Part shown: one piece after another, positions 1 to 7,269 of the stretch | Layout: the number at the start of each line of letters is the position of its first letter | Numbering within the stretch: position 1 is the first letter of the stretch | NCBI RefSeq assembly: GCF_019402665.1 | Contig: NZ_VSST01000012.1 | Coordinates: 89,836 to 153,835 of the forward strand | Origin: Bradyrhizobium canariense | Lineage (GTDB): Bacteria > Pseudomonadota > Alphaproteobacteria > Rhizobiales > Xanthobacteraceae | Direction of reading: 5' to 3' | DNA: 64,000 nucleotides | The notes under the pieces: generated by a model | What the model was told of the DNA's origin: nothing | The model's database searches: none | The model's input: only the letters and a program-made list of their open reading frames with translations | Program-made: the position numbers and the translations under genes

Positions 1-45
1 CTGCGACAGCGACTTGCGGGCTGCGCGCTTCTTGGGCGGTGGCAT
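1..45 (-). CDS. Start of a leftward gene, product unknown (truncated by window edge)
   Basis: Fifteen codons run off the left edge, beginning MPPPKKRAARKSLSQ, a lysine/arginine-rich N-terminus. The ATG is the only in-frame start near the edge and the reading frame stays open to base 1. Too little is present to name a family. The gene is divergent from the tRNA-Glu gene, with about 225 bases between them in which I see no other gene. Confidence 0.35.
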   Translation of the reverse strand, partial: MPPPKKRAARKSLSQ

Positions 46-270
46 CGGCTTAAATTCTCCCCGTCCAGCGCTAGCTCAGGGAACCTAAGAAACCGTTGAA
101 TTTGCCCCGACTGATCCTGGGGCGGGAGGCTATCCACCGGTGCCAAAAGACCGTTCCCGAACGGCTTGCCCAGGGCGCCAAAGGCCATTATAGGTTCGCC
201 CGCTGCAGCCGCCGGGCATGACTCGGGCGGCCAGCGGCCGTGCCGCGAAAAGCGGCGGGGCCCTGGGTTT

Positions 271-345
271 GCTCCCTTCGTCTATCGGTTAGGACGCCAC
301 CCTTTCACGGTGGAGAGAGCGGTTCGATTCCGCTAGGGAGCGCCA
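271..345 (+). tRNA. tRNA-Glu (anticodon UUC)
   Basis: A full cloverleaf can be drawn. The 7-bp acceptor stem pairs GCTCCCT with AGGGAGC, the discriminator is G, and CCA is encoded in the DNA. The anticodon stem CCACC/GGTGG encloses the loop CTTTCAC, giving anticodon TTC. The T-arm carries the standard GGTTCGATTCC. Confidence 0.97.
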
Positions 346-448
346 TCATCCGGACGTTTGGATGACGCGGCGAAATCTGCCGCCCTCGCAATGAACCTCC
401 TTCCCCCTCGCCTCCGACCAATGTCCAGACGGAACCAGATGCAGGCCC

Positions 449-1090
449 ATGGCGCAGCATAAATCTCCCTCGGACGACCAGGCCGGGATTGCCTCGCCGG
501 CGCCGCCGCCATGGATCCACCGGACGGCAGCCTACGCGCCGGAACGGCGCGCCAGAATGCTGGAGCACATGGCGCGCGCCAGATCGCTGTCTCGGGCCAC
601 GGCTGCGCCGTCGCCTACGGCCGGCACGAACATTCTCGCTGACGCCTACGGCTACGCCGTGCTGTTCGGCATCATCGCACTCCTGTTTCAGTCGCGCGTT
701 CCGCTCTACCTCGGCGCCTTCCTCTTCTTCAGCGATGGCGAGCGCATCGAACTCGCTCTTGGAAAGATCGGCATCCGTATCGAGCCCGGCACGATCGGGC
801 CCGAAATCATCAAGGGCTTCGTATCCCTGTTCGGATGGTTCGCGCTGCTGGCATCGCTGAAAGCGTCCGTTCCCGCGTCGCTCTCGACATGGATGCTTCC
901 GGATACATCGTGGTCCTTCCTCGCCGGAATCGCTCTTTTGTTCGCCATCGTCGAAGCAGTCGCAACGCGCGCGATGCAGCATTCATTGCCGTGGTTCGGA
1001 TTTGAGAGAAGACCGAGCAGCGTGGCCTGCGCGACGATCAAGCTCGTCATGGCCCTTGGCGTGCTGGCCCTGCTGGTGCTGCTCGGATGA
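449..1090 (+). CDS. Conserved-looking membrane protein, function unknown
   Basis: The 213-residue product has a basic, proline-rich cytosolic N-terminus (about residues 1-60) followed by hydrophobic segments near residues 66-95, 123-139, 155-172 and 195-212, so it is probably an inner-membrane protein with about four spans. I recognise no catalytic motif or family signature. The start is weakly supported because no clear ribosome binding site precedes it. The reading frame has alphaproteobacterial codon use, while the overlapping frames give arginine/serine-rich nonsense. It lies alone between tRNA-Glu and the PilZ gene, so context gives no functional clue. Confidence 0.6.
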   Translation: MAQHKSPSDDQAGIASPAPPPWIHRTAAYAPERRARMLEHMARARSLSRATAAPSPTAGTNILADAYGYAVLFGIIALLFQSRVPLYLGAFLFFSDGERIELALGKIGIRIEPGTIGPEIIKGFVSLFGWFALLASLKASVPASLSTWMLPDTSWSFLAGIALLFAIVEAVATRAMQHSLPWFGFERRPSSVACATIKLVMALGVLALLVLLG

Positions 1091-1254
1091 CGCGATCGTG
1101 AGGTCACGGGACTGATAATCGCGGCGCTATGCCGCCTGTCTCGACCGGCGCATTTACCAAAAATTTACCCCTGCTCGTGAGCGCCGGTATCATTTGCTTA
1201 GAATTTGATTGCTACCGTGGAACTACGGAACCCTCCGAACCACGATTGGCGCCC

Positions 1255-1881
1255 ATGTCCGTCGCAGAATTCCTCAGACAGCGTGCCGTGCAAGTCACCG
1301 TGAGTGGCAGCTACTCGCTGCCGCGTTGGTACGATTGCGAGGGCAAGCTCCGGACCTTCGCCTGCCGCACCAGCCGCGTCTCGCCGTTCCGCATGATGGT
1401 CGACGTTCCCGTGGTCGGCAAAGTCGGCGAGCGCGTGACCTCCTACTTCCAGGACTTTGGCGAATTCCAGTGCACCATCAGCGCGACGCTGAAATCGGGC
1501 TTCCTGATGGAGCTCGACATGACGCGGGCCCGGCGCGCCTGGATGTCGGAAAAGCTGACCTGGCTCGAGAAGAAGCAAAAGGACGCCAGTGTCCAGGAGC
1601 TGCGGAATGACGCGCGCTTCGTTCCGCAGGTCGCGCACACCTTCCTGACGCTCGCCGACGGCAACACCCATGCCTGCTTCATCATCGACGTCTCCACGGC
1701 CGGTGTCGCCATATCCTGCGAATACGATCCGCCAGTGGGAACTCCGCTTGCGGTCGGCGCTTGTGTCGGGCGCGTGATCCGCAAATTCGAAAACGGCTTT
1801 GCTGTCAAATTCGCGGAAAAGCAGTCGCGGGACGACGTCGTCCGGCTGATCGTCCGCTCGCCCATGCTGCAATCGGCCTGA
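1255..1881 (+). CDS. PilZ domain protein (probable c-di-GMP effector)
   Basis: The 208-residue protein appears to hold two PilZ-like beta-barrels. The first half carries an RTSRVSPFRM segment. The C-terminal half has VDVSTAGVAIS-like spacing, seen as IIDVSTAGVAISCE, which fits the D/NxSxxG signature of PilZ. In PilZ proteins this element, with an upstream arginine motif, binds cyclic di-GMP and controls motility or exopolysaccharide output. No membrane segment or enzyme domain is fused, so it should act as a soluble adaptor. I chose the ATG before SVAEFLRQR because the in-frame extension upstream is low-complexity and unlike a protein. Confidence 0.72.
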   Translation: MSVAEFLRQRAVQVTVSGSYSLPRWYDCEGKLRTFACRTSRVSPFRMMVDVPVVGKVGERVTSYFQDFGEFQCTISATLKSGFLMELDMTRARRAWMSEKLTWLEKKQKDASVQELRNDARFVPQVAHTFLTLADGNTHACFIIDVSTAGVAISCEYDPPVGTPLAVGACVGRVIRKFENGFAVKFAEKQSRDDVVRLIVRSPMLQSA

Positions 1882-1985
1882 ACCGCCGGCCTCGCCGCCC
1901 TATCGCAGCCCTATTTCGAGATAAGCTTTTGAAGGTCCGCGCCTCGTGCCGGGCATCATTTGCAGACTTGCGATCGGGGGACCGA

Positions 1986-2243
1986 ATGGCAGTCGACAAG
2001 ATCACGGTCGATAAGATCACCTGGGACAAGGTCGGCCGGGTCACCGAGCCGGGACGCTACATGTACACCTTCGGCTGGCTCACCATCACCGCCGGCGATC
2101 TCGATATCTGGAAGCAATACCCGCAGGCAGCGTTCACGCTGATGGCGCAGCATTCCGAGCCGGACGCGTCCATCGGCGAGGAATTCCATCTCGGCGCTTT
2201 CGACGTGGCGCCCGACGCACCGCCGCCGTTCACCACGCATTGA
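1986..2243 (+). CDS. Small conserved-type hypothetical protein (85 aa)
   Basis: The product begins MAVDKITVDKITWDKVGRV, with a repeated DKIT element, and continues into a compact sequence containing WLTITAGDLDIWKQYP and a proline-rich acidic end. There is no signal peptide or membrane span, so it is probably cytosolic. The in-frame upstream extension is arginine-rich and looks non-coding, which supports this ATG; GGGGG lies just upstream and could serve as a ribosome binding site. I recognise no domain. Confidence 0.55.
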   Translation: MAVDKITVDKITWDKVGRVTEPGRYMYTFGWLTITAGDLDIWKQYPQAAFTLMAQHSEPDASIGEEFHLGAFDVAPDAPPPFTTH

Positions 2244-2329
2244 GTCAAAGCGGGCTTGGGAGCGGCAGCCCTGCACGTGGTGCAGGCCGGGAAGGAACGC
2301 GGTGGCATAGCGGTTGCTTTATCATTGCC

Positions 2330-2479
2330 ATGACCCACATCCCCGCCGTCGATCAGGCCTTCCTGCTGTTGCTCATCGTGCTCTGCCTCGGCACGTGCCT
2401 CATACGCGCCTTCTGGGAGGTGGAGCAACTCCGGGCCCGCCGGACCGCGTCGCCATCCCGCGCGACCAGGCGTGACTAG
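2330..2479 (+). CDS. Tiny single-span membrane protein (49 aa)
   Basis: This short frame begins MTHIPAVDQAFLLLLIVLC and has one strong hydrophobic segment (about residues 9-25) followed by a basic tail rich in arginine, the layout of a small inner-membrane protein with a cytosolic C-terminus. A longer version would start at a TTG that overlaps the stop of the preceding gene, but that extension is glycine/serine-rich and unconvincing. I recognise no family. The call rests on the clean hydrophobic/basic pattern alone. Confidence 0.4.
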   Translation: MTHIPAVDQAFLLLLIVLCLGTCLIRAFWEVEQLRARRTASPSRATRRD

Positions 2480-2806
2480 GCCGTCGCCCGGCCGTGCATA
2501 GCCCGCACGGGGCAATCCCGGCTCTGGACTTGCCGCGGCGACACGTTCATCGTGAATCGAAGAAACCTGCACATTGCCTTGATCTGACTTACCAATCGCG
2601 ATCCGATGACAGGCGCGCGACCGTTGTCAGAAACGACGAGGTGGTTCTGTCATGCGATTGATTGCGCTCCATATTCTACACCTCGGCGACCGTCCTAATG
2701 AACGTAGGCTGTCGCGCTTGTTAAGCGACGCGACAGCAAGCGCATGACACAAGGTCGCATCGGGCAATGTGGATAAGCGGATCAAGGGAACCTATTTTCG
2801 GCGCCG
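2480..2806. other. Intergenic region with one perfect hairpin
   Basis: I see no gene in this stretch. It contains an inverted repeat, GCTGTCGCG (2708-2716) against CGCGACAGC (2729-2737), with a 12-base loop. No T-run follows on either strand, so it is not a standard terminator. It may be an operator or a 5' UTR structure for the PrsW gene downstream. Confidence 0.4.
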
Positions 2807-3847
2807 ATGTACCTGATTGAAGCTTTACCCACCGTCATCGGAACGGCCGCCATTGCCCCGGCGCTGCTAATGCTGTGGCTTGTCATTGCCGCCGAGGAAC
2901 GCCCGGGACCGCCGGCCCAGGTCTGGACCGCGTTCCTGCTCGGCGCGGCCAGCATTTCGCTGCTGGGCCTGGCCCGCGCCCCTTTCGCCAAAATGGTCGC
3001 GGCTCCGGACAACCCGTGGGCGGCGCTGGCCATGCATTCGATCTTCGGCGTCGCGCTGCCGGAGGAAGCGGTCAAGGTGATCGCGATCGTGCTGGTCGCC
3101 TCGACCAAGCGGCGGACCTTCGCCAATCCGATGGACACCGTGGTCTATGGCGCTGCGGTCGGCCTGGGCTTCGCCGCCTACGAGAACCTCGCCTATCTCG
3201 TCCAGCACGCGGAGATGTGGCGCTCGCTGGCTGCATTGCGCAGCGTGCTGACCGTGCCATTCCACGGCGCGCTCGGCATCATCGCCGGCGCCTATCTGAC
3301 CATCGCGCGCGCCGGCACGGCGCTGGGTGCGAACCGCCATCATCGCGACTGGGCCCGTCTCTCCAGCCGGCTGCTGATCTTCGCAGGCCCGCTCGCCCTG
3401 CATTCGGCGTTCGACTTCCCGCTGCTCACACTCCAGCGCATGCCGGATCTCGATCCGACGCTGCGGATGTGGTTGGGCGGCGCGAGCCTGCTGATCGGCT
3501 TCAGCTCGATCGCCTTCGCCATCCGCCTGGTGCGGCGCGTCGCGCGCCATCACGCGCCCCGGACCGAGGTCGCGCGCGAGCGCCTCAGCCAGCTCCGCCG
3601 GATGTGGGCGCTGCTGCTCGCGGGCGGCGGCGTCGGCTTTCTCGGGCTCGCCTTCGTGCTGACCTCAATCCATCACTGGCTCATCAACCCCGAGCGCAAT
3701 CTGACCCTGGCCCTGATCCCGATCGGCCTGGTCTCGATCCTGCTCGGCCTCGCACTTCTGATCGTCACGACCGCGATCTATGTTCTCGGGCGCAACCGCA
3801 TCCGCACCAGCGGCGAAGGTTTTTCGTCGGCGCACGGCGGCGGCTGA
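2807..3847 (+). CDS. PrsW-family intramembrane metalloprotease
   Basis: The 346-residue polytopic membrane protein carries the PrsW signature in order: EEAVK (residues 86-90), FAAYEN (122-127), a histidine at 153 in PFHGALG, and HSAFD (199-203). In this family these residues form a membrane-embedded metal site; Bacillus PrsW cleaves an anti-sigma factor. About eight hydrophobic segments are visible, and the C-terminal third adds two or three spans beyond the catalytic core. No sigma/anti-sigma pair is adjacent, so the substrate is unknown. The start lacks an obvious Shine-Dalgarno, but the protein begins sensibly at a hydrophobic first helix. Confidence 0.85.
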   Translation: MYLIEALPTVIGTAAIAPALLMLWLVIAAEERPGPPAQVWTAFLLGAASISLLGLARAPFAKMVAAPDNPWAALAMHSIFGVALPEEAVKVIAIVLVASTKRRTFANPMDTVVYGAAVGLGFAAYENLAYLVQHAEMWRSLAALRSVLTVPFHGALGIIAGAYLTIARAGTALGANRHHRDWARLSSRLLIFAGPLALHSAFDFPLLTLQRMPDLDPTLRMWLGGASLLIGFSSIAFAIRLVRRVARHHAPRTEVARERLSQLRRMWALLLAGGGVGFLGLAFVLTSIHHWLINPERNLTLALIPIGLVSILLGLALLIVTTAIYVLGRNRIRTSGEGFSSAHGGG

Positions 3848-3921
3848 GCCGCGGGATGGCAAGCGCGGTGTGCACGTACTAGACTGGATCGAGCACACAC
3901 CTGTCGATCCGGAGCCCGCCC

Positions 3922-4500
3922 ATGACATCGCCTGAGGATTTTTCCCGGCTGCAATCCGCCATGAGCCGGACGGTCAAGGCACATTGGAAGGCCTTCCTGT
4001 TCGAAGGCATCCTGCTTGCAGTGCTCGGCGTTGCCGCGTTGATCCTGCCGCCGCTCGCAAGCCTTGCGATTGCGATCTTCCTCGGCTGGATGTTCCTGAT
4101 CAGCGGCATCGGCGGATTGATCGCCACCTATTGGGCGCGCAGCACGCCGGGCTTCTGGTGGTCGCTGATCTCGGCCGCGCTCGCGGTGCTCGCAGGCATG
4201 CTGCTGCTGGCGCGACCGATGCAGGCCGTGCTGACGCTGACCATCGTGCTCGGCGCCTATTTCCTCGCCGAGGGCATCGCCACCATCATGTACGCGCTGG
4301 AGCACCGCCGCGAGCCGGGCGGCCGCTGGTCGTGGCTTCTTATCTCGGGCCTCGTCGATATCGCGATCTCGTTCATGGTGATCACGGGATTGCCGAGCTC
4401 GGCGGAATGGGCGATCGGCATCCTCGTCGGCATCAACCTGCTGTTCGGTGGCGCCACGCTGATCGGCATGGCGCTGGCGGCACGCAAAAGCAACAGTTGA
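3922..4500 (+). CDS. HdeD-family (DUF308) membrane protein
   Basis: The 192-residue protein has a short cytosolic N-terminus and six closely spaced hydrophobic helices, with short charged turns at YWARSTPG and EHRREPGG. This is the repeated two-helix layout of HdeD/DUF308 proteins, which in Escherichia coli contribute to acid resistance at high cell density. Length agrees with the family. The ATG is preceded by CGGAG at suitable spacing. The gene stands alone, with the aroG attenuator immediately downstream in the same direction; a promoter candidate separates them, so cotranscription is not required. Confidence 0.8.
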   Translation: MTSPEDFSRLQSAMSRTVKAHWKAFLFEGILLAVLGVAALILPPLASLAIAIFLGWMFLISGIGGLIATYWARSTPGFWWSLISAALAVLAGMLLLARPMQAVLTLTIVLGAYFLAEGIATIMYALEHRREPGGRWSWLLISGLVDIAISFMVITGLPSSAEWAIGILVGINLLFGGATLIGMALAARKSNS

Positions 4501-4531
4501 GGCGCCCCGTGATCCTCACCTCGCTTAGGGG

Positions 4532-4560
4532 GTGACAACCCGCCGATCGCGCGGTATATG
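4532..4560 (+). promoter_or_regulatory. Candidate sigma-70 promoter of the aroG leader
   Basis: A -35-like GTGACA (4532-4537) and a -10-like TATATG (4555-4560) are separated by exactly 17 bases. Transcription would start around 4567-4568, which is the A of the leader-peptide ATG. That would make the leader mRNA leaderless, the arrangement known for rhizobial trpL. This is a sequence-based inference without expression data. Confidence 0.5.
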
Positions 4561-4567
4561 ACTGGCC

Positions 4568-4648
4568 ATGATCACCGTCACCACCAGCTTTTATTGGTAT
4601 TTTAGCTACGACAGCTCGCTGGCGGTGGGAGGATCACGCTCAATCTGA
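4568..4648 (+). CDS. Aromatic-rich attenuator leader peptide of aroG (26 aa)
   Basis: The short frame reads MITVTTSFYWYFSYDSSLAV and ends six codons later at TGA. It contains Phe-Tyr-Trp-Tyr-Phe-Ser-Tyr in seven consecutive codons (4589-4609), an enrichment hard to explain except as a sensor of charged aromatic tRNAs. The codons lie immediately 3' of the first strand of the attenuator structure and upstream of the second, as needed for ribosome stalling to melt the first stem. Downstream is DAHP synthase, the entry enzyme for Phe, Tyr and Trp. No ribosome binding site precedes the ATG, consistent with leaderless initiation. The peptide itself is probably not functional apart from being translated. 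Confidence 0.85.
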   Translation: MITVTTSFYWYFSYDSSLAVGGSRSI

Positions 4649-4700
4649 CAAATTGCAGCATCTAGTCCGAACAGCCGCCAGACCTGGCGGCTTTTTTATT
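4579..4700 (+). terminator. Transcription attenuator of aroG (antiterminator and rho-independent terminator)
   Basis: Three alternative stems can be paired by eye. Strand 1 (4579-4588, CACCACCAGC) pairs with strand 2 (4618-4627, GCTGGCGGTG) at 9 of 10 positions. Strand 2 (CTGGCGG) pairs with strand 3 (4675-4681, CCGCCAG) over 7 bp. Strand 3 in turn pairs with strand 4 as the terminator: GCCGCCA (4674-4680), loop GACC, TGGCGGC (4685-4691), then six T. Stalling on the aromatic codons would mask strand 1, allow 2:3 and block the terminator; efficient translation allows 1:2 and 3:4. Confidence 0.85.
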
Positions 4701-4735
4701 GGCCGGCAGGGTCTCAAAATGACAAGGAGCCCGCC

Positions 4736-5821
4736 GTGCTGAGCACGACCGACGATCTTCGTATCCGCGAACTGAAAGAACTGAGCACGCCTGAAGAGGT
4801 GATGCGGGAAGTCCCGCGTACGCTCACCGCGACGCGCGTGGTGATGGCGGCACGCAACGCCATCCACGCGATCCTCAATGGCCAGGACGACCGGCTTCTG
4901 GTCGTGGTCGGCCCCTGCTCGGTGCATGATCCCAGGGCCGCGCTCGAATACGCCGAGCGCCTCGCGAGCTTGCGCGAAGAGCTTGCCGATCAACTTGAAA
5001 TCGTGATGCGGGTCTATTTCGAGAAGCCACGCACCACGGTCGGCTGGAAGGGCCTGATCAACGATCCTGATCTGGACGGCAGCTTCGACATCAACAAGGG
5101 CCTGCGGCTGGCGCGCAACGTGCTCTCGGCCGTGAATAATCTCGGCCTGCCCGCCGGCACCGAATTCCTCGACATGACGACGCCGCAATACATTGCCGAC
5201 CTCGTGTCCTGGGCCGCGATCGGCGCGCGCACGACCGAAAGCCAGATCCATCGCGAGCTGGCCTCGGGGCTGTCCTGCCCTGTGGGGTTCAAGAACGGCA
5301 CCGACGGCAATGTGCGCATCGCGGCGGACGCGGTGAAGTCGGCCTCGAATCCGCATCATTTCATGGCGGTGACCAAGCTCGGCCGCTCGGCGATCGCCTC
5401 AACCGCGGGCAACGAGGATTGTCACATCATCCTGCGCGGCGGCAGCACGCCGAATTACAATGCGGCAAGCGTCGCAGCGGCCTGCAACGATCTGGCGAAA
5501 GCGAGCGTCGCACCGCTCGTGATGGTCGATGCGAGCCACGCCAATTCGAGCAAGAAGCCGGAAAACCAGCCGCTCGTGACAGCCGACATCGCCGGCCAGA
5601 TTTCCGGCGGCGAGAACCGCATCATGGGGGTGATGGTCGAGAGCAATCTCGTCGCCGGACGCCAGGACGTGGTGGCGGGGAAGCCGCTCACCTATGGCCA
5701 GAGCATCACGGACGGATGCATCGACTGGGCGACCACGGCAACCGTGCTCAAACAGCTCGCTGACGCGGTCGAGATCCGGCGCAACACCAAACGCGCAGGG
5801 CTGCACGAGCGCTCCGCCTGA
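4736..5821 (+). CDS. aroG: 3-deoxy-7-phosphoheptulonate (DAHP) synthase, class I (AroG/F/H type)
   Basis: The 361-residue enzyme condenses phosphoenolpyruvate with erythrose 4-phosphate, the first step of the shikimate pathway. It matches the class I family along its whole length: VVVGPCSVHDP near residue 58, EKPRTTVGWKGLINDP near 97, GARTTESQIHRELASGLS near 163, GFKNGTDG, and the late RGGSTPNYN and DASHANSSKK blocks. Translation starts at GTG, with AAGGAG six bases upstream. The gene lies directly behind the leader peptide and attenuator, so expression is probably set by aromatic amino-acid supply, and enzyme-level feedback is typical of the family. No other shikimate gene is adjacent. Confidence 0.95.
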   Translation: MLSTTDDLRIRELKELSTPEEVMREVPRTLTATRVVMAARNAIHAILNGQDDRLLVVVGPCSVHDPRAALEYAERLASLREELADQLEIVMRVYFEKPRTTVGWKGLINDPDLDGSFDINKGLRLARNVLSAVNNLGLPAGTEFLDMTTPQYIADLVSWAAIGARTTESQIHRELASGLSCPVGFKNGTDGNVRIAADAVKSASNPHHFMAVTKLGRSAIASTAGNEDCHIILRGGSTPNYNAASVAAACNDLAKASVAPLVMVDASHANSSKKPENQPLVTADIAGQISGGENRIMGVMVESNLVAGRQDVVAGKPLTYGQSITDGCIDWATTATVLKQLADAVEIRRNTKRAGLHERSA

Positions 5822-5875
5822 CCGAACGATCGCGGGCGGGGTGAGGCTGTCGCACCCTGCCCGCTGCTCCGGCGC

Positions 5876-6130
5876 CTAGCAGCCGCGGCAGATGCTCTTG
5901 ATCTTCTTGTCGAGCGCCTGATTTTCCTTGCTGAGGGGATCGTTCGGGTCGCTCAGGTTCTTCTCGCTGGGCACGTCGCCGACGCGCGGCTGGCGATGGC
6001 CCACGGGTGCCTGCGGCAGCGATCCGGACGCCGCGCCGCCCGATGTCGATCCCTTCGTGCCGCCGGTCTGCGCGACCGCCGCGCCGCCGAGCAAGACCGC
6101 GAGCGATACTGCCACCATGATCTTCTTCAT
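5876..6130 (-). CDS. Small secreted hypothetical protein (84 aa)
   Basis: The product starts MKKIMVAVSLAVLLGGAAVAQ, a classical Sec signal peptide with cleavage probably after AVA or AQ. The mature part is glycine/serine-rich then charged, and ends with CRGC, so one disulfide could form in the periplasm. A good ribosome binding site (GGAGGGAG) precedes the ATG; the in-frame upstream extension overlaps the epmB region and is rejected. It lies just downstream of epmB on the same strand, but its own Shine-Dalgarno and export signal suggest an unrelated role. No family recognised. Confidence 0.65.
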   Translation of the reverse strand: MKKIMVAVSLAVLLGGAAVAQTGGTKGSTSGGAASGSLPQAPVGHRQPRVGDVPSEKNLSDPNDPLSKENQALDKKIKSICRGC

Positions 6131-6174
6131 GTCTCTCCCTCCATTCCTCGAGCCAGAATCTCCATCACGACCAA

Positions 6175-7269
6175 TCAGGTCTCGGGCGGATAGAGGTGAA
6201 CGTCGCCGCAATAATCCACGATACGATAGCGCGTTTCCGATGCCGCATCACCCGCATCAGGTGCGGTATTTTGCATCGGCAACACGTAATTCGGTCCCAC
6301 CGGCGACTTGCCGGCGCCGCCGGGAATGTCGATGACATAGTCGGGCTGACACAGTCCCGACACCCGTCCGCGCAGCTGCCGCATCAAATCCTGCCCCTCG
6401 GCGAGCGTCGTTCGCAGATGCGCCGTGCCGGGCGCGAGATCGCCGTGATGCAGATAATAGGGCTTGATCCGGCATTCGACGAAAGCTCGCATCAAATCCG
6501 ACAGAGCGGTCGCGTTGTCATTGACGCCGCGCAAAAGCACGGACTGGCTTACCATGGGAATTCCGGCATCGACCAGCCGCGCGCAGGCGGCACGCGCGGG
6601 CCCCGTCAGTTCGCGCGCATGGTTGGCATGCAGCGCCACCCAGGTGGTGGCGCCTTCGACCTTGAGCGCCCCGACCATCTCCTCGCTGATGCGCGCGGGC
6701 TCGGCCACGGGCACGCGGGTGTGAAGGCGGATGATCTTGACGTGATCGATTCCGGCAAGATCCGCCATGATCTCGCTCATCCGCCGCGGCGACAACATCA
6801 GGGGATCGCCCCCGGTCAGGATCACCTCCCAGATCTCGCTGTGCGATCGGATGTAGTCGATCGCGGCGCGATAGGCGCCGTCCGAGAGCGCGTTCTCCTT
6901 GCCGGGTCCAACCATCTCGCGGCGGAAGCAGAAGCGGCAATAGACCGCGCAGACGTGAACGAGCTTGAACAGCACACGGTCGGGATAGCGATGCACGATC
7001 CCGGGAACCGGCGAGTACGGATGATCGCCGATCGGATCTGCGTTCTCGCCCGGCTGCATCTCGAGCTCCGCGGCAGTCGGAACGAATTGCCGCGCGATGG
7101 GATCGTCGGGATCGGACCTGTCGATCAGATCGACCAGCGCCGGCGTGATCGCAACCGCATAGCGTGCGGCAACGCGATCGAGCACCGGCAGCGCTGTGGC
7201 TGATACCAGCTGCTCGGCGACAAGTTCGGCCGGCTCGCGCAATGTGCGCGCAAGATTGCTCTTCATCAT
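6175..7269 (-). CDS. epmB: EF-P (R)-beta-lysine 2,3-aminomutase (radical SAM, EpmB-like)
   Basis: The 364-residue protein is a radical-SAM, PLP-dependent lysine aminomutase. The iron-sulfur motif is CAVYCRFC (C107, C111, C114), followed by ILTGGDPLML, and the PLP lysine lies in DIPGGAGKSPVGP near residue 315. In enterobacteria EpmB converts lysine to (R)-beta-lysine, which EpmA attaches to elongation factor P. The epmA gene lies immediately upstream with a 4-base ATGA overlap, and efp is divergent beyond it, so EpmB function is much more likely than catabolic KamA. Length fits EpmB better than the longer clostridial enzymes. Two consecutive ATG codons start the frame. Confidence 0.92.
   Translation of the reverse strand: MMKSNLARTLREPAELVAEQLVSATALPVLDRVAARYAVAITPALVDLIDRSDPDDPIARQFVPTAAELEMQPGENADPIGDHPYSPVPGIVHRYPDRVLFKLVHVCAVYCRFCFRREMVGPGKENALSDGAYRAAIDYIRSHSEIWEVILTGGDPLMLSPRRMSEIMADLAGIDHVKIIRLHTRVPVAEPARISEEMVGALKVEGATTWVALHANHARELTGPARAACARLVDAGIPMVSQSVLLRGVNDNATALSDLMRAFVECRIKPYYLHHGDLAPGTAHLRTTLAEGQDLMRQLRGRVSGLCQPDYVIDIPGGAGKSPVGPNYVLPMQNTAPDAGDAASETRYRIVDYCGDVHLYPPET

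Noticed and set aside
2258..2305. Possible SRP RNA (ffs), because CAGGCCGGGAAGGAACGCGG resembles the conserved domain IV loop
   Set aside because: The GGAAGG tetraloop context is altered, no flanking stems of proper length can be drawn, and the sequence overlaps a small coding frame.
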